From contig CAJIZV010000003.1 in the NCBI GenBank assembly GCA_905181935.1, positions 446,001 to 510,000 on the forward strand: a stretch of DNA of 64,000 bases, read 5' to 3'. The notes below the pieces were generated by a model, which did no database searches, had not been told where the DNA came from, and saw nothing but the letters and a program-made list of their open reading frames with translations. Of this stretch, positions 56,834 through 64,000 are shown piece by piece. This stretch comes from an uncultured Amylibacter sp. Lineage in GTDB: Bacteria > Pseudomonadota > Alphaproteobacteria > Rhodobacterales > Rhodobacteraceae. Each line of letters begins with the position of its first letter. The stretch's first letter is position 1. The translations under genes were made by a program, and so were the position numbers.

Positions 56834-57201
56834 TTTCTGATCGTATAGATAAGTGGCTTTGGCATGCGCGTTTTTTTAAATCGCGTAGTTTAGCTGCAAA
56901 ATTAGTGCGTGAAGGTAAGATCCGTTTGAATGGAGCAAGGCTTTCCAAGCCGTCTTATCAGGTGGCCATTGGGGACGTTTTAACTTTTGCCACGGGTGAT
57001 TGGATTAGGCTAATTGAAATTTCTGCTATTGGCGTACGTCGTGGCCCTGCACCAGAAGCGCAGGCTTTATATATTGATCGCTCTGATGCTGCACCAATAC
57101 GGGAAAAAGTTCCTTATAACCCAAAATATGAGGGAAAAGGCCGACCAACTGGCAAATGGCGCCGCGCTTTACATTCTTTTTCAAATAGTGGTCTTGATTG
57201 A
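56830..57201 (+). CDS. hslR: S4-domain RNA-binding protein, Hsp15 type
   Basis: A 123-residue S4 protein that in E. coli recycles stalled 50S-nascent chain complexes. RIDKWLWHARFFKSRSLAAKLVREGKIRLNG (about residues 5-35) is the S4 core. No ATG or GTG exists before it in frame. CTG at 56830 overlaps the helicase TGA (CTGA, equivalent to the usual ATGA coupling) and AAAGG ends 6 bases upstream, so a CTG start is the best choice; ATT at 56833 is the alternative. A GTG at 56905 would cut the S4 domain. A basic tail ends in RRALHSFSN. Confidence 0.85.
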   Translation: MISDRIDKWLWHARFFKSRSLAAKLVREGKIRLNGARLSKPSYQVAIGDVLTFATGDWIRLIEISAIGVRRGPAPEAQALYIDRSDAAPIREKVPYNPKYEGKGRPTGKWRRALHSFSNSGLD

Positions 57202-57252
57202 TCGGACTACACCACATATTAGGCATATAATTACTAATTTTGGATAGAAACA

Positions 57253-57591
57253 ATGACATATATCGTCAATGATGCTTGTATTGCTTGTAAATATACTGAC
57301 TGCGTAGAAGTCTGCCCTGTTGATTGCTTCTACGAAGGTGAGAATATGCTAGTAATTGATCCTGACGAATGCATCGATTGTGGAGTTTGTGAACCTGAAT
57401 GTCCAGCGGATGCAATTTTGCCTGATACAGAACCTGACACTGAAAAATGGGTAGATTTTAACCGAAAATACTCCAAAATATGGCCAGTTATTATAAGTCA
57501 GAAAACTCCTCTTCCAGACGCTGAGGCTCGAGATGGAGAAGAGGGTAAACTAGAAAAGTATTTTTCTGAAAAGCCTGGTGAAGGCGGTTAA
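57253..57591 (+). CDS. fdxA: 7Fe ferredoxin (3Fe-4S/4Fe-4S)
   Basis: A 112-residue ferredoxin. [29 protein letters not shown] carries the first cluster cysteines and [17 protein letters not shown] the second. The C-terminal extension (about 45 residues, [16 protein letters not shown]) is the FdxA/FdII form standard for alphaproteobacteria. It donates electrons; its partner is unknown. The conserved order helicase-hslR-fdxA-carD is typical of alphaproteobacteria. Confidence 0.95.
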   Translation: MTYIVNDACIACKYTDCVEVCPVDCFYEGENMLVIDPDECIDCGVCEPECPADAILPDTEPDTEKWVDFNRKYSKIWPVIISQKTPLPDAEARDGEEGKLEKYFSEKPGEGG

Positions 57592-57688
57592 TAAGAATCA
57601 CTTTTTTAAATAAAAAAATAATATCTCAAGAATGTATATTTTATTGAGTATTTCTTTAACTTTTAGACCGCTGGCACATAAGGTAATT

Positions 57689-57702
57689 TTATGATATCAT
57701 AA
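57689..57702. repeat. 14-base perfect palindrome in the fdxA-carD gap
   Basis: TTATGATATCATAA is a perfect palindrome 148 bases upstream of carD. It is the only notable feature of the 258-base gap besides AT-rich sequence; a regulator-binding site is possible. Confidence 0.4.
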
Positions 57703-57849
57703 TATTAAGAACTAAGGAGTTTTTGAGCTGATTACGGCAAATATTTTTTAAATTCTAGGTCAACTAATCCCCACATATTTTTTATTATCCATTTATATAG
57801 GTAATCTTTGGTGTGTGGTTTTACTCTTCAATTAAAAGGATAGCTAAGC

Positions 57850-58362
57850 ATGGCTAAAGGAAAAAAATACGGTGAATTTCGTTTAAATGAATTTGTTGTA
57901 TATCCCGCACACGGTGTGGGCAAAATTATGACTGTTGAAACACAGGAAATTGCTGGAACGCAAATGGAATTGTTTGTCATTCTATTTGAAAAAGATAAAA
58001 TGACACTTCGGGTACCAACTGCCAAGGCAACTGCTGTTGGTATGAGGAATTTAGCAAGTACTGAATTAGTAGAAAAAGCTATGAAAACGCTTAGAGGGCG
58101 GGCCCGAGTTAAACGCGCAATGTGGTCGCGACGTGCACAAGAATATGAACAAAAAATCAATTCAGGTGATTTAATGTCGATTGCAGAAGTTGTACGTGAT
58201 TTGCATAGAAATGATGAAGAGCGTGAACAATCTTATTCAGAACGTCAATTGTATGAAGCAGCATTAGAACGTTTAACACGTGAAGTAGCAGCTGTTGATG
58301 GTACAGATGAAGGCATTGCTGGTGAAAAAGTAACTGGTATTTTAGTAGCGCGTGCGTCATAA
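57850..58362 (+). CDS. CarD/CdnL-family RNA polymerase-binding regulator
   Basis: A 170-residue CarD-type protein. The N-terminal Tudor-like domain (FRLNEFVVYPAHGVGKIMTVETQEIAG, about residues 9-36) binds the RNA polymerase beta subunit. The helical C-terminal part (about 75-165) has KAMKTLRGRARVKRAMWSRRAQEYEQKINSGDL, the CdnL DNA-binding region. CdnL stabilises open promoter complexes at rRNA and housekeeping promoters. AAAGGA lies 12-17 bases upstream. It shares an fdxA-carD neighbourhood seen in alphaproteobacteria. Confidence 0.93.
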   Translation: MAKGKKYGEFRLNEFVVYPAHGVGKIMTVETQEIAGTQMELFVILFEKDKMTLRVPTAKATAVGMRNLASTELVEKAMKTLRGRARVKRAMWSRRAQEYEQKINSGDLMSIAEVVRDLHRNDEEREQSYSERQLYEAALERLTREVAAVDGTDEGIAGEKVTGILVARAS

Positions 58363-58410
58363 TTTTGATTATAAAATTTGGAAACTCATTCTCAAATTGA
58401 GGATGAGTTC

Positions 58411-59175
58411 CTAAAAGATGAGTGCAGCGGCTAAAGTACCAAGTTCGGCGCATTTCTGAGAGGCGCCCAATACATCACCTGTCTGCCCGCCAATTTTCGC
58501 TTTTGCTATAAAAAATACTGGCAAAGCAAACAATATACCAATTATTGTGATTATAAGCCCAAAAATACCCAAGCATAAAAATGATATTAACACAGTTAAT
58601 CCACATGCTATTTGAATTGAGCATAGCTGTGGAATACCAACGTTCGCAGCTAATCCAGTTTCGCGGGCATTTGGAATTACTCTTAATGCAATGATCATGG
58701 GTAATCTGCTGATTGACCCAACACCAGCTAATGTAAGAACTGGGTTAGAGTGAGCGAGTGTTTCAATTGCAGACCACTCTGCTAATAAAAAGACAATTAA
58801 GATAACTGCGCCATATGCACCAATTGAACTATCTTTCATTATTTCTAAGCGACGTTCATGAGTATGCCCCCCCCAAAAACCATCTGCACAATCAGCTAGA
58901 CCGTCTTCATGCATTGCTCCGGTCAAGGCTATTAAAGTTAAAAGTGCTAATGCGGCACTTAAGCTGGTTGGTAACATTAAAGCATTTGCAACCATTAAAA
59001 CGAAGCCAGCTAGACCACCTATTATTGCACCAATAATCGGAAAGGCCCAAGTGGCAGCATTTGCTCGTTCTCCTGCACGTTTATGATCCACTGGTACTTT
59101 CAAACGTGTCAGCATACTGAAAGCAGCCCAAATATCATGGGCTTCGAAGCAAGCTTGTTTTTTGATGTCGCTCAT
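58411..59175 (-). CDS. cobS: Adenosylcobinamide-GDP ribazoletransferase
   Basis: A 254-residue integral-membrane cobalamin synthase that joins alpha-ribazole to adenosylcobinamide-GDP. GAMHEDGLADCADGFWGGHTHERRLEIMKDSSIGAYG (about residues 87-123) is the catalytic/metal signature. Hydrophobic helices fill residues 45-75 and 125-225, and GGQTGDVLGASQKCAE is near the end. Start 59175 (MSDIKKQ) is preferred to ATG 59193. Divergent from cobT across 85 bases; no cobalamin riboswitch was recognised there. Confidence 0.94.
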   Translation of the reverse strand: MSDIKKQACFEAHDIWAAFSMLTRLKVPVDHKRAGERANAATWAFPIIGAIIGGLAGFVLMVANALMLPTSLSAALALLTLIALTGAMHEDGLADCADGFWGGHTHERRLEIMKDSSIGAYGAVILIVFLLAEWSAIETLAHSNPVLTLAGVGSISRLPMIIALRVIPNARETGLAANVGIPQLCSIQIACGLTVLISFLCLGIFGLIITIIGILFALPVFFIAKAKIGGQTGDVLGASQKCAELGTLAAALIF

Positions 59176-59260
59176 AAATAATAAACTTCGCAATTGGGAT
59201 TTTAACTATTCCTAAATGGCGTTAATAATGAAAAAAAATCAATGATGAAATGGTAAAAAT

Positions 59261-60280
59261 ATGCTCAATGCTCCTTTTTCTTCCTTAGCTGAATTCAAGA
59301 AATTGCTAATGAAACAACCTAACTCAAATCTTGAGATAGAAAATCAAGCATCAGAGCGTAATAATCAATTGACTAAACCTCCTGGTTCATTGGGGCGCCT
59401 TGAAGAACTCGCTATTTGGTATTCATCTTGGCGTGGTGAAGTCGCACCAAAGTTGCGATTTCCACAAATAGTTGTTTTTGCTGGAAATCATGGTGTGACT
59501 ACACAGGGTATCTCTGCATTCCCATCTGAAGTTACGCAACAAATGGTTATGAATTTTCAGCACGGTGGTGCGGCTATAAATCAATTATGCAAAGTTTTTG
59601 GGGTAAAATTAAATGTTATTGCATTAGATTTAGATAACCCAACAGCTGATTTAACTACTGGGCCTGCAATGAGTGAAGCTGAGTGTGTCAAAGCCCTAAC
59701 AATAGGTTGGAATGCTGTAGATAAATCCACAGACCTATTTGTTGCGGGTGAAATGGGTATTGGGAATACAACATCAGCGGCTGCGATTTCATATGCTTTA
59801 TATGGGGGTGCTGCCAGTGACTGGGTTGGACGTGGCACAGGAATAGATGACATAGGATTAGAAAAAAAAGCACAAGTAGTTGCTACCAGTTTGATTTCAA
59901 ATCCTACATCAATCACGAATGGCATTGAAGCTCTTAGATGTTTGGGTGGGCGGGAATTGGCTGCAATGGCGGGCTCAATTGCGAGTGCACGTGCAAAATC
60001 TATTCCTGTTATTTTAGATGGGTTTATTTGTAGTGCTGCTGCAGCGTGCTTGGAGAATACTATATCTGGATCTTTGGATCATTGTGTTGCTGGTCATGAA
60101 TCAAATGAAAATGCCCATAGGGCACTGTTGGGATATTTGAAAAAAGAACCAATTCTAACTTTGGGCATGCGTTTGGGAGAAGCTTCAGGTGGCGCATTAG
60201 CAATTGCTGTTCTACAAGGTGCACTCGCTTGTCATTCAGGAATGGCCACATTTGCGGAAGCTGGTGTTTCCGAAGGATAA
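59261..60280 (+). CDS. cobT: Nicotinate-nucleotide-dimethylbenzimidazole phosphoribosyltransferase
   Basis: A 339-residue enzyme that activates DMB to alpha-ribazole phosphate for the lower B12 ligand. LTKPPGSLGRLEELAIWYSSWRGE (about residues 37-60), VVFAGNHGVTTQGISAFP (about 71-88), GEMGIGNTTSAAAI (about 162-175) and GMRLGEASGGALAIAVLQGA (about 304-323) are family signatures with the catalytic Glu near the C-terminus. With cobS it assembles the nucleotide loop, feeding the B12-dependent NrdJ in this window. Confidence 0.95.
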   Translation: MLNAPFSSLAEFKKLLMKQPNSNLEIENQASERNNQLTKPPGSLGRLEELAIWYSSWRGEVAPKLRFPQIVVFAGNHGVTTQGISAFPSEVTQQMVMNFQHGGAAINQLCKVFGVKLNVIALDLDNPTADLTTGPAMSEAECVKALTIGWNAVDKSTDLFVAGEMGIGNTTSAAAISYALYGGAASDWVGRGTGIDDIGLEKKAQVVATSLISNPTSITNGIEALRCLGGRELAAMAGSIASARAKSIPVILDGFICSAAAACLENTISGSLDHCVAGHESNENAHRALLGYLKKEPILTLGMRLGEASGGALAIAVLQGALACHSGMATFAEAGVSEG

Positions 60281-60386
60281 AATTTAATTTTGATTAAATA
60301 CCATTATAATTAATTTCTAATATGGCCAATAGTCATAAAGGTAGTTTGACCTAGATATAATGTAAGCAATAGAAAAGAGAATAAAT

Positions 60387-60743
60387 ATGGCTGATCTAGA
60401 AGTATTATATAATTCTGAGTGTCCTATTTGTGATAAAGAAATTAGTCATTACAAAAAAATGTCTAAAGGTAAAATTATATTTATCCCAATTTCACCTGAG
60501 ACAGTAAATGCTTGGGGATTAAGTGAAGACCAAGCTGCTCAAAAGTTACATGCACGATTTAATGGGGTGCTATTAACTGGACTGGATGCATTTCAAGCAA
60601 TATGGAGTAAGCTTCCTTATTATAGATCTTTGGGGAAAATTACTGCGGTACGTCCAATAAAGTTAATGTTAAACATTATCTACACATGGGTATTAGCACC
60701 TTTTTTATTCAAACTGCATAAGTCACGAAAAAAAAGGAATTAA
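60387..60743 (+). CDS. DCC-family thiol-disulfide oxidoreductase-like protein (DUF393)
   Basis: A 118-residue thioredoxin-like protein. It opens LEVLYNSECPICDKEISHYKK with the C-x-x-C (CPIC) of the DCC family, then ALPLSPE-like FIPISPETVNAWGL, DAFQAIWSKLPYYRSLGKI, and a hydrophobic tail (MLNIIYTWVLAPFLF). The family has no fixed substrate. It stands alone; the region 60744-60949 on its 3' side shows nothing recognised. Confidence 0.85.
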   Translation: MADLEVLYNSECPICDKEISHYKKMSKGKIIFIPISPETVNAWGLSEDQAAQKLHARFNGVLLTGLDAFQAIWSKLPYYRSLGKITAVRPIKLMLNIIYTWVLAPFLFKLHKSRKKRN

Positions 60744-60949
60744 GATTTTTCAAGCGTATTTTTTTGACTCACTCTCTGAATATAAATTTCCAAGTTTAAA
60801 AAATTATTAAGTTAAAATTATTGGAAAGTGTCTCTTGAAACACTTACATAAAATATCATAATTAAACGACTAGACAAATTAAAGCCTACATTCAGTTAAA
60901 TGTATAAATTTTAATTGCATTAATTGGTTAGCCGCGAGAGAAAATTTAT

Positions 60950-61864
60950 ATGGAACCACTAAAAATTATGAACCACGACATTGCAATCATTGGACTTGGG
61001 TCTATGGGATATGGAATTGCCTCATCATGCCTTCGAGCGGGCCATACGGTTTGGGGTGTCGATATAAATCCAGAACAAACTATTAAGTTTTGTGATCAAG
61101 GTGGCCAATCCAGTAGTTTTTCTGAAGCTGTGTCTACACTAGATGCTGTTGCTGTTGTCGTACTGAACGCAGCACAGACAGAGACTGTTTTATTTGGGGG
61201 CAATGGTATTGTTAAACATTTAAAAGCGGGTTGCGTTGTTGTGGCTTGTGCAACTGTTTCGCCCTCTTTTGCTAAAGATATGGAAGCTCGCTGTGCACAG
61301 CTTGGTGTTCATTATCTTGATGCTCCAATCTCTGGGGGCTCAGTTAAAGCTGCCAATGGCCAGTTATCAATTATGGCCTCCGGTACGCCCGAAGCTTTTA
61401 ATTTTGCAGGCCCACTTTTAGAAAGTATTTCTGAGACTGTATTTAAATTGGGAAATGAGGCTGGGCCAGGTAGTGCTATGAAGTCGGTTAACCAGTTACT
61501 GGCTGGTGTTCATATTGCTGTAATGGCTGAGGCTTTAACCTTTGGAATGACGCAAGGTGTAACTCCTGAAAAATTTGTTGAAGTAATAAGCAAATGCGCA
61601 GGAAGTAGTTGGATGTTAGAAAACCGTGCGCCACATATTGTTGATGGCGATTATACTGCGCATAGTTCAGTTAATATTTGGCCTAAAGATCTTGGTATTG
61701 TCTTAGATGTTGCTAAGTCCACTAACTTTGATGCACCTATTACAACTGCGGCTTTGCAACAGTTTATAACTGCTGCAGAAATGGGTTTGGGTCATGAAGA
61801 TGATTCAGCCGTTGTTAAAGTTTATGCTAAAAATGCAGGTTTAAATTTACCAAATAAAGTATGA
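60950..61864 (+). CDS. ltnD: L-threonate dehydrogenase-type protein
   Basis: A 304-residue 3-hydroxyisobutyrate-dehydrogenase superfamily enzyme. IAIIGLGSMGYGIASSCLRAGHTVWGVD (about residues 11-38) is the NAD fold. DAPISGGSVKAANGQLSIMASG (about 124-145) is the substrate loop. LAGVHIAVMAEALTFG with GPGSAMKSVNQLL (about 176) includes the catalytic Lys. Position before otnK-otnC-otnI supports LtnD, which oxidises L-threonate to 2-oxo-tetronate. Start 60950 is used; an in-frame ATG at 60968 is the alternative. Confidence 0.88.
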   Translation: MEPLKIMNHDIAIIGLGSMGYGIASSCLRAGHTVWGVDINPEQTIKFCDQGGQSSSFSEAVSTLDAVAVVVLNAAQTETVLFGGNGIVKHLKAGCVVVACATVSPSFAKDMEARCAQLGVHYLDAPISGGSVKAANGQLSIMASGTPEAFNFAGPLLESISETVFKLGNEAGPGSAMKSVNQLLAGVHIAVMAEALTFGMTQGVTPEKFVEVISKCAGSSWMLENRAPHIVDGDYTAHSSVNIWPKDLGIVLDVAKSTNFDAPITTAALQQFITAAEMGLGHEDDSAVVKVYAKNAGLNLPNKV

Positions 61865-61914
61865 GTGATTTATATAAATTCATATGAAAACTGCCTTGGA
61901 TTAGGAAACAAAAA

Positions 61915-63183
61915 ATGACAACACTTTTAGGCTGCATTGCGGATGATTTTACTGGGGCTACTGATTTGGCAAGTATGCTTGCGCGAAGTGGTGTTAAAGT
62001 TTCTCTTCGGATAGGTGTACCAAAAGAGCCTCCAAAAGATACATCAGCATTTGAAGTAATAGCACTAAAATCTCGTACGATGCCTGTTTCTGAGGCGGTT
62101 AAGGAAACTAGAGCCGCATTAAGTTGGTTGCAAGATGCAGGTGCGAAGCGGTTTTTTTGGAAATACTGTTCAACTTTTGATAGCACATCTAAGGGAAATA
62201 TTGGTCCTGTAGCTGAAGCTTTGATGTCTGATTTGAAAACAAATCAAACTATTTACTGCCCTGCTTTTCCTGAGAATGGGCGTTCTGTCTTTATGGGAAA
62301 TTTGTTTGTCGAGCAAAAGCCACTTTCCGAAAGTTCGATGAAAGACCATCCCTTGACACCAATGCGTGATAGTAACTTGATGCGACTTCTTGAGCCCCAA
62401 GTATCTCAGCCTGTTGGTTTAATAGATCGACTGACTGTAGCAAAAGGCTCTAATGCATTAACCACTGAACTAGAGGTAATCAAGGATAAGGGGATTGCTC
62501 ACATAGTTATAGATGCAGTTGCCAATAGTGATTTAGAGGTAATTGCCACTTCTTGTATGGATATGCCACTGATAACTGGTGGATCTGCACTGGCTATGCC
62601 TTTACCTGAATTATATATGTCTGTTGGCTTGCTTCCGTCTGAAGCAGTAATCCAGGAAAAACACAAATTTGGTGCTCGCAGTATTATTTTATCTGGAAGT
62701 TGTTCGGTTATGACAAACAAACAGGTTGCTAATGTTATCAAAGCGGGTGCTATTTCTTTTTGCCTTGATCCTCTAGAGCTGGCTGAAAACGGTCCGCAAA
62801 GGGCACTCAGGTGGCTTGAGAAACAAGATTTTTTGGCACCTGTTATAATATATGCAACTGCTAATCCTGCATCAGTTAAATCAGCTCAAAATAAACTCGG
62901 TGTAGCGAACGCAGGCGAAATAGTTGAGCAAGCTTTAGCCGCTTGTGCATTAGTTGCTCAAAGTGTTGGTGTGAGGAATTTTGTTATTGCAGGGGGTGAA
63001 ACATCAGGTGCTATAACAAAGGCACTTGGCGTCACAAAGCTTGATATTGGACCTGAAATTGCACCAGGTGTTCCATGGACGTTCTCTTATTCGAAAGGAA
63101 ACGAGATTGCGTTATCTTTAAAATCAGGTAATTTTGGGGATGAAACATTTTTTAGACAAGCACTAAAAGTATTGGAAGTTTAA
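61915..63183 (+). CDS. otnK: 3-oxo-tetronate kinase
   Basis: A 422-residue DUF1537-type kinase. LGCIADDFTGATDLASMLARSGVKVSL (about residues 5-31) is the N-terminal substrate-binding signature. KYCSTFDSTSKGNIGPVAEAL (about 83-103) and the C-terminal VIAGGETSGAITKALGV (about 359-375) with the EIAPGVPW loop are the nucleotide domain. It phosphorylates 3-oxo-tetronate in the proven threonate/erythronate pathway. It lies 50 bases after ltnD and overlaps otnC by one base (TAATG). Confidence 0.93.
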   Translation: MTTLLGCIADDFTGATDLASMLARSGVKVSLRIGVPKEPPKDTSAFEVIALKSRTMPVSEAVKETRAALSWLQDAGAKRFFWKYCSTFDSTSKGNIGPVAEALMSDLKTNQTIYCPAFPENGRSVFMGNLFVEQKPLSESSMKDHPLTPMRDSNLMRLLEPQVSQPVGLIDRLTVAKGSNALTTELEVIKDKGIAHIVIDAVANSDLEVIATSCMDMPLITGGSALAMPLPELYMSVGLLPSEAVIQEKHKFGARSIILSGSCSVMTNKQVANVIKAGAISFCLDPLELAENGPQRALRWLEKQDFLAPVIIYATANPASVKSAQNKLGVANAGEIVEQALAACALVAQSVGVRNFVIAGGETSGAITKALGVTKLDIGPEIAPGVPWTFSYSKGNEIALSLKSGNFGDETFFRQALKVLEV

Positions 63184-63833
63184 TGGCTGATGAAGTTAAA
63201 TTAAGGGAACAAATTTGTTTGTTGGCCAAATCAATATTTGATCGTGGCTTAACTGGTGGCAGTACTGGAAATCTATCTTCTAGGACTTCAGATGGGGGAT
63301 TGCTTGTTAGCCCTACTGGTACAAGTTTTGGGCGGCTTGATCCTGGACGGCTTAGCCGGTTTGATTCTCAAGGTCATTTTCTTAGTGGTGACAACCCAAC
63401 AAAAGAGATGGATTTACACAGTGCATTCTATGACACAAGAAGCACTGCAGGAGCTGTGGTGCATTTACATTCATGTCATTCTGTGGCGCTATCAATGATG
63501 CCTGACGTCGATGAAGATAATTTTTTACCACCACTCACACCATATGCTATTATGAAGCTTGGTAAGGTCAAGCTTTTACCATTTTTTATGCCAGGTGATC
63601 CTGAGATGGGCAAAGCTGTTCGCGGGCTTGCTGGGAAACGCTCTGCAGTGATGCTAGCAAACCACGGGCCAGTGGTAGCAGGCAAAGACATAGAATCTGC
63701 ATGTAATGCCATCGAAGAACTAGAAGACACCGCACGTCTTGCGATGATGACACGTGGAATGAGTGTTAAAAAATTAGAGCTAAATGATATAAGGGCACTT
63801 ATTACAAAATTTGATGTAGAGTGGGATTCATAA
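63183..63833 (+). CDS. otnC: 3-oxo-tetronate 4-phosphate decarboxylase
   Basis: A 216-residue class II aldolase-fold enzyme. GLTGGSTGNLSSRTSDGGLLVSPTGTSFG (about residues 18-46) is the substrate-phosphate loop. HLHSCHSVALSM (about 99-110) holds metal His residues, and ANHGPVVAGK (about 160) a later one. In the characterised pathway OtnC releases CO2 to yield dihydroxyacetone phosphate. Its end overlaps the otnI start by 13 bases. Confidence 0.92.
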   Translation: MADEVKLREQICLLAKSIFDRGLTGGSTGNLSSRTSDGGLLVSPTGTSFGRLDPGRLSRFDSQGHFLSGDNPTKEMDLHSAFYDTRSTAGAVVHLHSCHSVALSMMPDVDEDNFLPPLTPYAIMKLGKVKLLPFFMPGDPEMGKAVRGLAGKRSAVMLANHGPVVAGKDIESACNAIEELEDTARLAMMTRGMSVKKLELNDIRALITKFDVEWDS

Positions 63834-64000
63834 AGTTTTCAGCTAACCTTGGGTTCCTCTGGAGCGAACTTTCACTTCCAGATGCTATACGAGCAGCTAA
63901 AATGGCTGGCTTTGACGCTGTTGAGTGCCACTGGCCATACGATGTGCCACCTAATGATATAGTATTGGCTCTTGAAGAAACTGGTCTAAAAATGCTTGGA
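63821..64000 (+). CDS. otnI: 2-oxo-tetronate isomerase, N-terminal part (hydroxypyruvate isomerase family)
   Basis: The first 60 codons of a gene cut by the right edge. The frame begins at GTG 63821 inside the end of otnC (13-base overlap). It reads FIKFSANLGFLWSELSLPDA, then AKMAGFDAVECHWPYDVPP, the TIM-barrel start of the Hyi/OtnI family with the conserved E-H metal region. It would interconvert 2-oxo- and 3-oxo-tetronate between LtnD and OtnK. The rest lies beyond the window. Confidence 0.88.
   Translation, partial: MGFIKFSANLGFLWSELSLPDAIRAAKMAGFDAVECHWPYDVPPNDIVLALEETGLKMLG

Noticed and set aside
57674..57700. Sigma-54 promoter upstream of carD (TGGCAC start)
   Set aside because: The second half of the -24/-12 consensus (TTGC) is missing at the required distance.
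59176..59260. Cobalamin riboswitch between cobS and cobT
   Set aside because: The gap is only 85 bases and no B12-box-like core was seen.

Overview
The window is a dense, AT-rich stretch of chromosomal core genome from an alphaproteobacterium, most likely a low-GC marine Rhodobacterales. The evidence is a CIRCE-controlled groESL operon, class II DAHP synthase, a fused ATP sulfurylase/APS kinase, an OlsB-OlsA ornithine-lipid pair, a class II (B12-dependent) ribonucleotide reductase as the only RNR seen, a SUV3-like helicase next to hslR-fdxA-carD, and small alphaproteobacterial families (DUF1150, DUF465, DUF3553). Many genes overlap or abut, as in streamlined genomes. No phage, insertion sequence or CRISPR array was seen. 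The nearest lineage cannot be fixed without a database.

Layout. 1-5.2 kb: ribF 5' end, a HAD phosphatase, groESL, purEK and a DUF465 protein. 5.3-10.4 kb: small heat-shock protein with DUF1150 partner, sat-cysC fusion, a GlxA-type regulator and aroG (class II). 10.6-17 kb: gmk, gamma-carbonic anhydrase, DUF3553, olsBA, a divergent ThiE-like protein, a fatty acid desaturase preceded by a 28-codon ORF, and enolase. 17-19.5 kb: a decayed AEC permease, a Fur/Mur regulator and an FbpA-type iron-binding protein with two tandem iron-type operators. 19.5-27.2 kb: mazG, an M20 amidohydrolase, a trans-sulfuration enzyme, glutamate dehydrogenase, gpt, fabI, pdxH, DUF192 and tRNA-Pro. 27.2-31.4 kb: nrdJ behind a probable NrdR-box pair and a DnaA box. 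31.4-36.9 kb: an MFS exporter, bioMNY and a convergent thiolase/acyl-CoA ligase pair. 36.9-42.1 kb: pyrE, a GNAT, arsH, an FAH-family enzyme, tRNA-Gly, a phosphodiesterase and an LldD-type enzyme. 42.3-49.1 kb: uvrD, a probable small RNA, tupACB, mrp, a thioesterase and rpmG. 49.3-60.7 kb: a BI-1 protein, typA, a frameshifted hisN-like gene, an SCP2 protein, a TPR protein, the SUV3 helicase, hslR, fdxA, carD, cobS/cobT and a DCC protein. 60.9-64 kb: an ltnD-otnK-otnC-otnI operon for C4 sugar acids, cut by the window end.

Most striking is a minus-strand candidate sRNA at about 44779-44905. It has three successive hairpins, each with a C-rich anti-Shine-Dalgarno loop (the first loop is CCUCCUCCC), and ends in a strong terminator whose G-U pairs form only in minus-strand RNA. 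It resembles CcsR/'cuckoo' RNAs but sits in an unrelated context between uvrD and tupA. Other points of interest are the tandem TGA-N9-TCA operators before fbpA, the nrdJ control region, a probable CTG start on hslR, a coupled small ORF before the desaturase, an SD-sequestering inverted repeat before the ThiE-like gene, and the frameshift in hisN.
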